From contig NZ_NOIH01000002.1 in assembly GCF_002245655.1 (NCBI RefSeq), forward strand, positions 62,001 to 126,000: a stretch of DNA of 64,000 nucleotides, written 5' to 3'. The notes under the pieces are model-generated. The model worked only from the letters and a program-made list of their open reading frames with translations. It was not told where the DNA came from and did not search any database. Shown piece after piece: positions 35,411 through 44,269 of this stretch. Position numbers and translations under genes: made by a program. Positions within the stretch are counted from its first letter, which is position 1; each line of letters begins with the position of its first letter. This DNA is from Thauera propionica (GTDB lineage: Bacteria > Pseudomonadota > Gammaproteobacteria > Burkholderiales > Rhodocyclaceae).

Positions 35411-36364
35411 ATGTCCGTCTTCACCCCCGTTCCCGAACCCATTCTCGCCGACTGGCTGAAGGACTACGCCGTCGGCCGGCTGGTGGAACTCAAGGGCATC
35501 TCCGCCGGCGTCCAGAACAGCAACTTCTTCGTCACCACCACGCTCGGCCGCTACGTGCTGACGCTGTTCGAAGGCATGCCGCGCGCCGAACTGCCCTACT
35601 ACCTGCACCTGATGGCCCACCTCGCGCGCCACGGCCTGCCGGTGCCCGGCCCCATCGCCAACCGCCACAACGAATACCTCGGCACCCTGCAGGAGCGTCC
35701 CGCCGCGCTGGTCGTGCGCCTGTCGGGCGCCTCCGAGATGAACCCCGGCGCGGCGCACTGCGAAAAGGTCGGCGCCATGCTCGCCGGCCTGCACCTGGCC
35801 GGCCAGTCTTACGGCCGTCGCCAGGAGAACCCGCGCGGCACCGGCTGGCGCAGCGCCACGGCCGCCCTCGTGCGCCCCTTCCTGCCCGCCGACGAACAGG
35901 CCCTGCTCGACGCCGAGCTCGCCTTCCAGGCCAGCGTGGACATCGAATCGCTGCCCGCCGGCGCCATCCACGCCGACCTCTTCCGCGACAACGTGCTGTG
36001 GGACAACGACGACGGCACGCCGCGCATCGGCGGCGTCATCGACTTCTACTTTGCCGGCTACGACGCCCTGCTGTTTGACGTCGCCGTCACCGTCAACGAC
36101 TGGTGCGCCCAGCCCGACGCAGCGCTCGATCCGCAGCGCACCGCCGCCCTGCTCGAGGCCTATCACGCTGAACGCCCCTTCACCGACGCCGAACGCGCAG
36201 CCTGGCCCGCCATGCTGCGCGCCGCCGCGCTGCGTTTCTGGCTGTCACGCGCGGCCGACTTCCACCAGCCGCGCACCGGTGAGATGGTGTTGGTGAAGAA
36301 CCCCAACGAGTACCGCGACATCCTGCGCCTGCGCGCCGCCGGTGTGCCGCCCCTGCCGCTATGA
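35411..36364 (+). CDS. thrB: Homoserine kinase ThrB (aminoglycoside phosphotransferase fold)
   Basis: Phosphorylates L-homoserine in threonine synthesis. The 317-aa protein belongs to the APH-like class of homoserine kinases common in beta- and gammaproteobacteria, not the GHMP class of E. coli. The catalytic loop HADLFRDN lies at 187-194 and the metal-binding IDFYFAGYD follows. It starts at ATG 35411 and overlaps the next gene by ATGA. Confidence 0.92.
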   Translation: MSVFTPVPEPILADWLKDYAVGRLVELKGISAGVQNSNFFVTTTLGRYVLTLFEGMPRAELPYYLHLMAHLARHGLPVPGPIANRHNEYLGTLQERPAALVVRLSGASEMNPGAAHCEKVGAMLAGLHLAGQSYGRRQENPRGTGWRSATAALVRPFLPADEQALLDAELAFQASVDIESLPAGAIHADLFRDNVLWDNDDGTPRIGGVIDFYFAGYDALLFDVAVTVNDWCAQPDAALDPQRTAALLEAYHAERPFTDAERAAWPAMLRAAALRFWLSRAADFHQPRTGEMVLVKNPNEYRDILRLRAAGVPPLPL

Positions 36365-37173
36365 ATTCGCACCGACACCACCCGCCCCCGCCCGCCCCCG
36401 GCGACGTCGTGCCGGGCCACGCCCTGCAGTGGCTCGCCGACGGCTGGCGTCTGTTCATCAAGGCACCCGGCGTGTGGGCCATCCAGGCCCTGATCCTGTT
36501 CGTGATCCTCACCGCGCTGACGTTCCTGCCCTTCCTCGGCTGGGCCGCGGCACCGATCGCACTGCCCGTGCTGGTCGGCGGCATGCTCGCCGGCGCGCAG
36601 GCGCTCGACCGCGGCCAGACACTGCGCGTCGACCACCTGTTCGAGGGCATCCGCCGTCATGCCGGCAACCTGCTGCTGGTCGGCGTATTCCACCTGCTCG
36701 GCGCACTCCTGGCGGCGCTGATCGCCGCGGCCATCGGCGGCAGCGCCGTGCTCACCGGCATGATCGTCGGCGCGGTGCCCGGCGCGGGCGTTGCCGCGGG
36801 GGGCATGATGCTCGGCGTGCTCGTGTTCACCGTGTTGTGGGCGCTGCTGATGATGGCGCTGTGGTTCGCCCCGGCGCTGGTCATGCTGCACGACGTCGCC
36901 CCGCTTGACGCCATGAAGCTGTCGGCGCGCGCCTGCCTGCACAACCTGCTCGCCTTCCTCGTGCTCGCCACCCTGCTCTACGTGCTGGTTTGGGTGGCGA
37001 TGATCCCCGCCGGACTCGGCATGCTGGTGCTGATCCCGGTGATCGCCGGTGCGCTGTATGCGGCCTGGCGCGAAACCTTCGCGCCCGCGCTGCTCGCACT
37101 GCCGTCGCCGGACGCAGTCACCGCCGACGAACCCGCCACGCCGCCCCCCGGCGACGTGCCGCCCCAGAACTGA
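36361..37173 (+). CDS. BPSS1780 family membrane protein
   Basis: A 270-aa polytopic inner-membrane protein with about six hydrophobic helices and a conserved N-terminal motif (GHALQWLADGWRLFIKAPGVW). It belongs with the BPSS1780 family of unknown function. The next gene is a diverged paralogue (GWAWLREGLQLWRRNPALLT), so this is a tandem duplication. It is coupled to thrB by an ATGA overlap. Confidence 0.8.
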   Translation: MNSHRHHPPPPAPGDVVPGHALQWLADGWRLFIKAPGVWAIQALILFVILTALTFLPFLGWAAAPIALPVLVGGMLAGAQALDRGQTLRVDHLFEGIRRHAGNLLLVGVFHLLGALLAALIAAAIGGSAVLTGMIVGAVPGAGVAAGGMMLGVLVFTVLWALLMMALWFAPALVMLHDVAPLDAMKLSARACLHNLLAFLVLATLLYVLVWVAMIPAGLGMLVLIPVIAGALYAAWRETFAPALLALPSPDAVTADEPATPPPGDVPPQN

Positions 37174-37183
37174 AGACCCCCTC

Positions 37184-37987
37184 ATGCAAGCGAACCAACT
37201 CCCCTCCCAGCGCGGCTGGGCCTGGCTGCGCGAAGGCCTGCAGCTGTGGCGCCGCAACCCGGCGCTGCTCACCTTCGCCGCCTTCGGCTACCTGCTCGCC
37301 CTGGTCGTGATCAGCGTCGTGCCCTTCATCGGCCAGCTCGCTTCCTCGCTGGTCATGCCGGCGCTGTCGGTCGGCGTGCTGAACGCCTGCCGCGCCATCG
37401 ACGCCGGCCGCAAGGTCGGCCCCGACGTGCTGTTCTCGGGCTTTCGCACCAACCTGCAGGCGCTCGTCACCATCGGCGGCATCTACCTCATCGGCACCCT
37501 CGTCGTGCTCTTCCTGGTCGGGCTGGTGGACGACGGCACGCTGAGCGAAGCGCTGCGCAGCGGCGAGGTGGACGAGCAGGCCGCGGCCGACTCCAACCTC
37601 GGCTTCTCGCTGCTGGTGGCACTGCTGCTGTCGACCCCGCTGATGATGGCCTACTGGTTCGCGCCGATGCTGGCCGCATGGTGGAAGGTGCCGGCACCCA
37701 AGGCGATGTTCTTCAGCTTCTACGCCTGCCTGCGCAACTGGCGCCCCTTCCTGGCCTACGCGGTGGGGCTGCTGCTGTTCGGCGCCTTCGTCCCCGGCCT
37801 CATCATCGGCATCCTCGGCCTGGTGTCGCCGACGCTCGCCACGCTGGCGTCCTTCCCGGTACCGCTGATCCTGATCCCGGTACTGTTCGCCAGCTTCTTC
37901 GCCAATGCCCGCGACGTGTTCGGCCTGCCCGAGGGCAACGCCGCGCACGTGCTGAACCCGCCCGACAACGATGGCCCCGCCGACTGA
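37184..37987 (+). CDS. BPSS1780 family membrane protein, tandem paralogue
   Basis: A 267-aa membrane protein of the same family as its upstream neighbour, with hydrophobic segments at about 28-50, 95-125, 140-165, 180-205 and 215-255. The two genes are 10 nt apart. It overlaps nadD by 17 nt. Function unknown. Confidence 0.8.
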   Translation: MQANQLPSQRGWAWLREGLQLWRRNPALLTFAAFGYLLALVVISVVPFIGQLASSLVMPALSVGVLNACRAIDAGRKVGPDVLFSGFRTNLQALVTIGGIYLIGTLVVLFLVGLVDDGTLSEALRSGEVDEQAAADSNLGFSLLVALLLSTPLMMAYWFAPMLAAWWKVPAPKAMFFSFYACLRNWRPFLAYAVGLLLFGAFVPGLIIGILGLVSPTLATLASFPVPLILIPVLFASFFANARDVFGLPEGNAAHVLNPPDNDGPAD

Positions 37988-38657
37988 ACAGCCGGACGGC
38001 AACGGCCCGCTCGGCCTGCTCGGCGGCACCTTCGACCCGATCCACCTCGGCCATCTGCGCCTGGCCGAAGAGGCGCGCGAAGCCCTCGGACTGGCGCGCG
38101 TCCGCCTGATCCCCGCCGGCCAGCCGCCCCACCGCAGCGAACCCGGCAGCACCGCCGACGACCGACTGGCGATGGCGCGGCTCGCCGCGACAGGCAACCC
38201 CGGGCTCGAGATCGACGATGGCGAGGTCCGCGCCGAACGCAAGAGCTACACCATGCTCACACTCGAGCGCCTGCGCACCGAACTCGGCCCGCAGCGCCCG
38301 CTGGTCCTGATTCTCGGCGCCGACGCCTTCGAAGGCCTGCCGACCTGGCACCGCTGGCAGGAGATCTTCGGTCTGGCGCACATCGCCGTTGCCAACCGTC
38401 CGGGCTATTCGCCGCACGCCCGCCGCTGGCCCGCCACGCTGTCGCCGGAACTGGCCGCCGCGTGTCAGGACCGCCACACGGCGGATCCGGCCGACCTGCG
38501 GCACACCCCGGCTGGCCACGTCATGCCGTTCGACATGACGCCGCTGGCCATTTCCGCCTCGCTGATCCGCGACCTCATCGGCAACGGCCACAGCGCGCGC
38601 TATTTGCTGCCCGATTCCGTTCTCGACTATATTGGGTCGCATGGGCTTTACCGCTGA
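37971..38657 (+). CDS. nadD: Nicotinate-nucleotide adenylyltransferase
   Basis: Adenylylates nicotinate mononucleotide in NAD synthesis. The 228-aa protein has the nucleotidyltransferase motif GGTFDPIHLGHLRLAEEA near residue 18 and the second motif ISASLIRDLI near the C-terminus. It heads the conserved nadD-rsfS-rlmH order. Confidence 0.95.
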   Translation: MAPPTEQPDGNGPLGLLGGTFDPIHLGHLRLAEEAREALGLARVRLIPAGQPPHRSEPGSTADDRLAMARLAATGNPGLEIDDGEVRAERKSYTMLTLERLRTELGPQRPLVLILGADAFEGLPTWHRWQEIFGLAHIAVANRPGYSPHARRWPATLSPELAAACQDRHTADPADLRHTPAGHVMPFDMTPLAISASLIRDLIGNGHSARYLLPDSVLDYIGSHGLYR

Positions 38658-38740
38658 GGCGGTCACGAGCCCTTTTGTTTTTTGCTGTCCTCCCTGTTTC
38701 TGTCGTCCCTTACCCAACCAACCGGACCTGCCCCCACTTG

Positions 38741-39103
38741 ATGGATACCCCCGCCCTGCAGCAGATCGTCGTTTCCGCCCTCGAAGACATCAAGGCGCGC
38801 GACATCGAAGTCATCGACACCTCGCGTCACACCCCGCTGTTCGACCGCATCATCGTCGCCAGTGCCGAATCGAACCGTCAGACCCGCGCCCTCGCGCGCA
38901 ACGTGCACGACAAGGTGCGCGAAGCCGGCGCAGACGTCATCAGCATCGAAGGCGAGGACACCGGCGAATGGGTGCTGGTCGACCTCGGCAGCATCGTCGT
39001 CCACATCATGCAGCCCGCGGTGCGCAGCTATTACCGCCTGGAAGAGCTGTGGAACACCGCCCCCGCCTCGCGCAAGCCGGCCCACGCAGCCGCAGGCGAG
39101 TGA
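38741..39103 (+). CDS. rsfS: Ribosome silencing factor RsfS
   Basis: A 120-aa protein that binds ribosomal protein uL14 and blocks subunit joining in stationary phase. The family pattern is intact: [20 protein letters not shown], then [15 protein letters not shown] and the end [10 protein letters not shown]. It lies between nadD and rlmH as in most bacteria. The 83-bp gap before it is T-rich but holds no clear signal. Confidence 0.94.
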   Translation: MDTPALQQIVVSALEDIKARDIEVIDTSRHTPLFDRIIVASAESNRQTRALARNVHDKVREAGADVISIEGEDTGEWVLVDLGSIVVHIMQPAVRSYYRLEELWNTAPASRKPAHAAAGE

Positions 39104-39104
39104 G

Positions 39105-39575
39105 TTGAAGCTCTTCGTCGTCGCCGTCGGCCACCGCATGCCGGCCTGGGTCGAGGCCGGCTTCGACGAATTCGCGCGCCGCATGCCGCGCGAACTACCG
39201 CTGCAGTTGGTGGAGGTGAAGGCCGAGCCGCGCACCAGCGGCAAGACGGTGGATGCGATGATGACCGCCGAAGCCGCGCGCATCGAGGCAGCCCTGCCAC
39301 CGCGCTGCCGCCGCGTCATCCTCGACGAGCGCGGCGCCGACCTCACCACCGTGGCGCTGTCGCGCAAGCTCGAAACCTGGCAGGGCGAGGGCCAGGACGT
39401 GGCGCTGATCGTCGGCGGCCCCGACGGCCTGTCGCCCGCCTTCAAGGCCACGGCGCACGAGGCGATCCGCCTTTCCAGTCTGACCCTGCCGCACGCCCTG
39501 GTGCGCCCGCTGCTGGCCGAAGCGCTCTATCGCGCGTGGACGGTACTGCGCAATCACCCCTATCATCGCGAATAA
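39105..39575 (+). CDS. rlmH: 23S rRNA pseudouridine-1915 N3-methyltransferase RlmH
   Basis: SPOUT-class methyltransferase that modifies Psi1915 of 23S rRNA using SAM. The 156-aa length is exactly that of the family. The C-terminal trefoil knot motif [18 protein letters not shown] and the end [15 protein letters not shown] are intact. The start is TTG 39105, because the conserved [14 protein letters not shown] begins at once and no ATG is available. Confidence 0.94.
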   Translation: MKLFVVAVGHRMPAWVEAGFDEFARRMPRELPLQLVEVKAEPRTSGKTVDAMMTAEAARIEAALPPRCRRVILDERGADLTTVALSRKLETWQGEGQDVALIVGGPDGLSPAFKATAHEAIRLSSLTLPHALVRPLLAEALYRAWTVLRNHPYHRE

Positions 39576-39599
39576 ATATTCTTTGCTGCCAACGCACCG

Positions 39600-40211
39600 A
39601 TGAGCCCGCGCATCTACCTTGCCTCCACGAGCCCGCGCAGACGAGAGCTGCTTCGCCAGATCGGCGTGCAGTTCGACGTCCTGACCTTTCGCAGCGGCGA
39701 ACGCGGCGAAGACGCCGACGTTGATGAAACCCCGCTCGCCGGCGAAGCCGTCGAGCACTACGTCGAGCGCCTCGCATTGGCCAAGGCCGAGGCGGGCGTG
39801 CGCCGCATCCAGTGGCGCAAGATGGTGCGCCGCCCGGTGCTGGCCGCGGACACCACGCTCGATCTCGATGGCGAAATCATCGGCAAGCCGGTGGATGCCG
39901 CCGACGCCCAGGCCATCCTACGCCGGCTCTCGGGCCGCAGCCATCGCGTGCTGACCGCGCTCGCCGTCAGCGACGGCGAGCGCACCCGCAGCAGCATTTC
40001 GATCAGCACGGTTAAGTTCCGCGAACTTTTGGACAGCGAGATCCGCCTCTACGTCGCCAGCGGCGAGTCGATGGACAAGGCGGGCGCCTACGGCATCCAG
40101 GGCAAGGCGGCGATCTTCATCGAGGAGATCCAGGGCAGTTGCTCCGGCATCGTCGGACTGCCGCTGTTCGAAACCGCGCAATTGCTGAAGGGCTTCGGCT
40201 ATTCTCTGTAG
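39600..40211 (+). CDS. maf: Maf family nucleoside triphosphate pyrophosphatase
   Basis: A 203-aa house-cleaning pyrophosphatase (dTTP/UTP class likely) with the N-terminal motif LASTSPRRRELLRQIG, the acidic catalytic segment AADTTLDLDGEIIGKP and the C-terminal DKAGAYGIQGKAA. It precedes rng as in many betaproteobacteria. Confidence 0.92.
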   Translation: MSPRIYLASTSPRRRELLRQIGVQFDVLTFRSGERGEDADVDETPLAGEAVEHYVERLALAKAEAGVRRIQWRKMVRRPVLAADTTLDLDGEIIGKPVDAADAQAILRRLSGRSHRVLTALAVSDGERTRSSISISTVKFRELLDSEIRLYVASGESMDKAGAYGIQGKAAIFIEEIQGSCSGIVGLPLFETAQLLKGFGYSL

Positions 40212-40228
40212 CCTGCGCGCGATGAGCC

Positions 40229-40274
40229 ATGCGCAAGGGCGGCCAGCGTCGAGAGACGGGCCGCCCTTGCGCAT
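40229..40274. terminator. Long perfect hairpin between maf and rng
   Basis: A 16-bp perfect stem pairs 40229-40244 with 40259-40274. Inside it a further 4-bp stem (CGTC/GACG) is capped by a GAGA tetraloop. TTTCCC follows. It may end maf transcription, although the U-run is poor. It lies 22 nt before the rng start and could instead be a leader element of the RNase G mRNA. Confidence 0.6.
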
Positions 40275-40295
40275 TTCCCATTGACGCAGGCTTTC

Positions 40296-41750
40296 ATGAG
40301 CACCGAGTTCCTCATCAACTTCACCCCGCAGGAGACGCGGGTCGCGATCATCGAACAAGGCGTGGTGCAGGAGCTCCACGTCGAACGCACCGCCAGCCGC
40401 GGCATTGTCGGCAACGTATATCTGGGCAAGGTGGTCCGCGTGCTGCCCGGCATGCAGTCCGCCTTCATCGACATCGGCCTCGAACGCACCGCCTTCCTGC
40501 ATGTGGCCGACATCTGGAGCGACCGCCAGAATGGCGAGCCGGCCCGGCCGATCGAGAGGATCCTGGCCGAGGGCCAGAGCCTGATGGTACAGGTGCTGAA
40601 GGACCCGATCGGCACCAAGGGCGCGCGCCTGTCGACGCAGATCAGCCTCGCCGGCCGGCTGCTGGTCTATCTGCCACAGGAAAAGCACATCGGTATCTCG
40701 CAGCGCATCGAGGACGAGGCCGAGCGCGAAGCCCTGCGCGGCCGCCTGACCGCGCTGGTGCCCGAGGACGAGCCCGGCGGCTTCATCGTGCGCACGATGG
40801 CCGAATCCGCCTCGGACGAGGAACTCGCCGCCGACATCGCCTACCTGCGCAAGCTGTGGCGCGAGGTGCAGAACAGCACAACCGGCCTGCTGCCGCCCAA
40901 GCTGCTGCACGAGGACCTCAGCCTTGGCCAGCGCGCGTTGCGCGATCTCGCCAACGAGGAAACCGCCCGCATCCGCGTCGACTCGCGGGAGAACTACCAG
41001 AAGCTCACCGCCTTCGCGCAGGAATACACGCCCAAGGTACTGCCGCTGCTCGAGCACTACAGCGGCGAGCGCCCGCTGTTCGAGCTCTACAACGTCGAGG
41101 AGGAGATCCAGAAGGCGCTGGCGCGGCGCGTGGACCTCAAGTCCGGCGGCTATCTCATCATCGACCAGACCGAGGCGATGACCACCGTCGACGTGAACAC
41201 CGGCGGCTTCGTCGGTGCGCGCAACTTCGACGACACCATCTTCAAGACCAACCTCGAAGCCACCCAGACCATCGCCCGCCAACTGCGGCTGCGCAACCTG
41301 GGCGGCATCATCATCATCGACTTCATCGACATGGAGAACGCCGAGCACCGCGAGATGGTGCTCGACGAGTTTCGCAAGGCCTTGTCGCGCGACCACACCA
41401 AGATGAGCATCAACGGCTTTACCGCGCTCGGTCTGGTGGAGATGACGAGGAAGCGCACCCGCGAATCGCTCGCTCACCTGCTGTGCGAACCCTGTCCCAC
41501 CTGCGGCGGGCGTGGGGAAGTGAAGACGGCACGCACCGTGGCCTACGAGATCCTGCGCGAACTGCTGCGCGAGGCGCGCCAGTTCAACGCCCGCGAGTTC
41601 CGCGTGCTCGCCGCGCCGGACGTGATCGACCTCTTCCTCGACGAGGAAAGCCAATCGCTCGCCATGCTGTCGGACTTCATCGACAAGAAGATCTCGCTGC
41701 ACGCCGAGGCCAGCTACACCCAGGAACAGTACGACATCGTGTTGCTGTGA
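40296..41750 (+). CDS. rng: Ribonuclease G
   Basis: A 484-aa endoribonuclease of the RNase E/G family that matures the 16S rRNA 5' end and degrades mRNA. It has an S1 domain (GNVYLGKVVRVLPGMQSAFIDIG, about residues 34-120), the catalytic metal-binding segments DVNTGGFVGARN and IIIIDFIDMEN, and the Zn-link CEPCPTCGGRG. No long C-terminal scaffold is present, which separates it from RNase E. ATG 40296 is favoured over an upstream TTG. Confidence 0.95.
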   Translation: MSTEFLINFTPQETRVAIIEQGVVQELHVERTASRGIVGNVYLGKVVRVLPGMQSAFIDIGLERTAFLHVADIWSDRQNGEPARPIERILAEGQSLMVQVLKDPIGTKGARLSTQISLAGRLLVYLPQEKHIGISQRIEDEAEREALRGRLTALVPEDEPGGFIVRTMAESASDEELAADIAYLRKLWREVQNSTTGLLPPKLLHEDLSLGQRALRDLANEETARIRVDSRENYQKLTAFAQEYTPKVLPLLEHYSGERPLFELYNVEEEIQKALARRVDLKSGGYLIIDQTEAMTTVDVNTGGFVGARNFDDTIFKTNLEATQTIARQLRLRNLGGIIIIDFIDMENAEHREMVLDEFRKALSRDHTKMSINGFTALGLVEMTRKRTRESLAHLLCEPCPTCGGRGEVKTARTVAYEILRELLREARQFNAREFRVLAAPDVIDLFLDEESQSLAMLSDFIDKKISLHAEASYTQEQYDIVLL

Positions 41751-42700
41751 GCCCCCGTCCTGCCCCGAACCCGGCCGAGCCGCAGCCCGACAGGTTCGGC
41801 AGCCCGCTCGGCCGATACTTCGCCGCCACCCGCCCTGCCTTCCTGTCGGTGACGCTGGTCGCCTGCCTGATCGGGCTCGCCTCGGCATGGCGCAGCGGCA
41901 TCGCACCCGACGCGGCCACCGCGATCGTGACGGTGCTGTTCGCGCTCGTCGCGCACGCGGCGGGCAACGTCATCAACGACTATCACGATGCCGTGAGCGG
42001 GGCCGACGACGCCAACACCGGGCGCCTGTTCCCATTTACGGGCGGCAGCCGCTTCATCCAGAACGGTGTGCTCGGCCTGCGCCAGACCGGCGTGTTCGGC
42101 TACGGCCTGCTGGCCACGGTGGTGCCCGCCGGCCTGTGGCTGAGCTGGCAGGCCGGACCAGGCCTGGTGCTGATCGGGCTGGCGGGCCTCGTACTCGGGT
42201 GGGCGTATTCGGCACCACCGCTCAAACTCGTCAGCCGCGGCCTGGGCGAACTGGCGATCGCCGCATGCTGGCTGCTGGTGGTGGTGGGCACCGACTACGT
42301 CCAGCGCGGCGCCTTCGATGCGCTGCCCTTCGTCGCCGGCCTGTCGTACGCGCTGCTGGTGGCCAACCTGCTGTTCATCAACCAGTTCCCCGACCACGCC
42401 GGCGACGCGGCGGCCGGCAAGCGCACGCTGGTCGTGCTGCTCGGCCCACAGGTGGCCAAGTGGGGTTACCTGCTGATCGCGATCCTCGCCTACGGCTGGC
42501 TCGTGGCGATGGTCGGCAACGACACCCTGCCGCAGAAGACGGCCGCGGCGGCGATGACGCTGGTGCTGTCCTTTTCCGCCGGACGCGACCTGCTGGAATA
42601 CGCCTCGGAGCCGGCTGAACTCGTGCCTGCGATCAGGCGAACCATCCTCGCGGCCAACCTCCACGGCCTGATCCTCGCCGCTGCGCTGGCGTTCGGCTGA
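41747..42700 (+). CDS. UbiA-type prenyltransferase
   Basis: A 317-aa membrane prenyltransferase with about eight or nine hydrophobic helices. The first Asp-rich motif is NVINDYHDAVSGADDANTG and the second is QFPDHAGDAAAGKRTL, both pointing to metal-diphosphate binding. The closest named family is MenA-like (1,4-dihydroxy-2-naphthoate prenyltransferase), but no other men genes are nearby, so the acceptor is unknown. GTG 41747 overlaps the rng stop. Confidence 0.8.
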   Translation: MSPRPAPNPAEPQPDRFGSPLGRYFAATRPAFLSVTLVACLIGLASAWRSGIAPDAATAIVTVLFALVAHAAGNVINDYHDAVSGADDANTGRLFPFTGGSRFIQNGVLGLRQTGVFGYGLLATVVPAGLWLSWQAGPGLVLIGLAGLVLGWAYSAPPLKLVSRGLGELAIAACWLLVVVGTDYVQRGAFDALPFVAGLSYALLVANLLFINQFPDHAGDAAAGKRTLVVLLGPQVAKWGYLLIAILAYGWLVAMVGNDTLPQKTAAAAMTLVLSFSAGRDLLEYASEPAELVPAIRRTILAANLHGLILAAALAFG

Positions 42701-42738
42701 GCTGCACGGACGCCGTGAACGGTTGCCGGAAGCCTCCG

Positions 42739-43377
42739 CTATCTGCCTGAAGCGTCTTTTTCCTTCTCCGCCGTAGATTGCCCGTCCGTGAGGCCCGGCA
42801 AACCCTCGCCACGGAGTTGCTTGATCGTGCGTGACACAGTCTCGATGGTCAGGCCCGTGATTTCCGCAATGTCCCGGAGGCGGGGCAATACCTGACCGGC
42901 CAGGGTACGTCTGCCAACGACACCAAAACTCATGATCGAAAGCAGACGCGCAACGCGATCGGCTGCGCGCCCCGTACGCAGGGCGAGAATGTCGGCAAAA
43001 CGCTGCTCCGCCCGCGCGAGTGCTTTCAGCAGACCCTCATGCCCGGGACGCTCGCCGTACTCGTTCCACGGGATGAGCGTGCAGTCGGAAAGCGCTCGCG
43101 CCGTGAACGTATAGCGCCCGAACAACAGCGTCTCCGCGCCGATGATGTCCCCGACTACGGCGAGGCTGGCAAGGGCGTCGTTGCCGTCCCCATCCTGCCC
43201 GCGGTCAAGACGGACCGTGCCGGCGACAACCCGCCACGCGCCCCCTTTCTCGCCCGCCTGATAGATGGAATAACCGCGCGGAAAATGCCTGGGCGTGTTC
43301 ACGACCAGATCGGAAAGATCCCCAGTCATCCCAAACCCGTCCGATCCGCTGAACTCCACCATCCTGCGCTGCTCCAT
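42739..43377 (-). CDS. Crp/Fnr family transcriptional regulator
   Basis: A 212-aa regulator with an N-terminal cyclic-nucleotide-binding-type beta barrel and a C-terminal winged helix. The recognition helix reads LTIETVSRTIKQL: the Glu-x-x-Ser-Arg pattern matches FNR, which reads TTGAT half-sites. Only one cysteine is present and the N-terminal FNR cluster cysteines are absent, so it is more like Dnr/FixK-type proteins. An FNR-like box lies about 104 bp upstream of the start, suggesting autoregulation or control by another FNR protein. Start ATG 43377 is uncertain; starts 15 or more nt downstream are possible. Confidence 0.85.
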   Translation of the reverse strand: MEQRRMVEFSGSDGFGMTGDLSDLVVNTPRHFPRGYSIYQAGEKGGAWRVVAGTVRLDRGQDGDGNDALASLAVVGDIIGAETLLFGRYTFTARALSDCTLIPWNEYGERPGHEGLLKALARAEQRFADILALRTGRAADRVARLLSIMSFGVVGRRTLAGQVLPRLRDIAEITGLTIETVSRTIKQLRGEGLPGLTDGQSTAEKEKDASGR

Positions 43378-43480
43378 GCCACGGCGAGGCCGACGCAGCC
43401 TCGCGAAGGACGAGATTGTCCGTGTACGGCGCGCCAAGGCAAGGCCGTTCCCCCGAATGCAATCGCGATCCTTCTGAAAT

Positions 43481-43494
43481 TTGATCCATGTCAA
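43481..43494 (-). promoter_or_regulatory. FNR/Dnr-like binding site
   Basis: TTGATCCATGTCAA matches the FNR consensus TTGAT-N4-ATCAA with one mismatch. It is upstream of the Crp/Fnr regulator gene on the minus strand and downstream of livF, so it most likely acts on the regulator gene. No strong -10 box was recognised below it. Confidence 0.6.
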
Positions 43495-43552
43495 AAAACA
43501 TGGTCGAGACGGTTCTTGCGAACGACACCATGCCGCCCGCTCCGCCCGGGCA

Positions 43553-44269
43553 TCAGACGCCCAGATAGCGATGCCAGACCTCGCGCTGCGCATCCAGCTC
43601 GGCCGAACTGCCCTGCCAGGCGATGCGCCCGCGCTCCAGGATCAGGTTGCGGTCGGCCAGCGGTAGCAGCTTCTCGACGTACTTGTCGACCACCAGCGTG
43701 GTCTGGCCCTGCGCCTTCAGCAGCGCGAGGCAGCGCCAGATCTCGTCGCGGATCACCGGCGCAAGGCCTTCGGTGGCTTCGTCCAGGATCAGCAGGCGCG
43801 GGTTGGTCGAAAGTGCCCGCGCGATCGCCAGCATCTGCTGCTCGCCACCGGAAAGCTGGTTGCCCATGTGGTCGGCGCGCTCGGCCAGGCGCGGGAACAG
43901 GCCGTACAGGCGCTCCAGCGTCCAGGGCTCGGCCACGCCGTTGCGGCGGTCGGCGAAGGCGACGAGGTGCTCGCGCACGGTCAGGTTGGGGAAGCACTGC
44001 CGGCCCTCGGGCACGATCGCCACACCCAGGCGGGCGATGTGGTCGGCGCGCGCGGCCTGTATCGGCCGGCCGTCGAACAGGATCTCGCCGCGTTGCGGGC
44101 GCAGGCCGCCGACGATCGTCCTGATGGTCGTGCTCTTGCCCATGCCGTTACGCCCGAGCAGGGCCATGACCTCGCCCGGGCGTATCTCGAAGTCGAGTCC
44201 GAACAGCACCTGGCTGGCGCCGTAACCCGCCTCCAGGCCGCGGCAGCTGAGCAAGGGAATAGCGCTCAT
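43553..44269 (-). CDS. livF: Branched-chain amino acid-type ABC transporter ATPase LivF
   Basis: A 238-aa ATPase with Walker A GRNGMGKSTT, signature LSGGEQQMLAIARAL and Walker B LLILDEATEGLAP, the last being typical of LivF. It is the last gene of the minus-strand livKHMGF operon and overlaps livG by 4 nt. Confidence 0.93.
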   Translation of the reverse strand: MSAIPLLSCRGLEAGYGASQVLFGLDFEIRPGEVMALLGRNGMGKSTTIRTIVGGLRPQRGEILFDGRPIQAARADHIARLGVAIVPEGRQCFPNLTVREHLVAFADRRNGVAEPWTLERLYGLFPRLAERADHMGNQLSGGEQQMLAIARALSTNPRLLILDEATEGLAPVIRDEIWRCLALLKAQGQTTLVVDKYVEKLLPLADRNLILERGRIAWQGSSAELDAQREVWHRYLGV

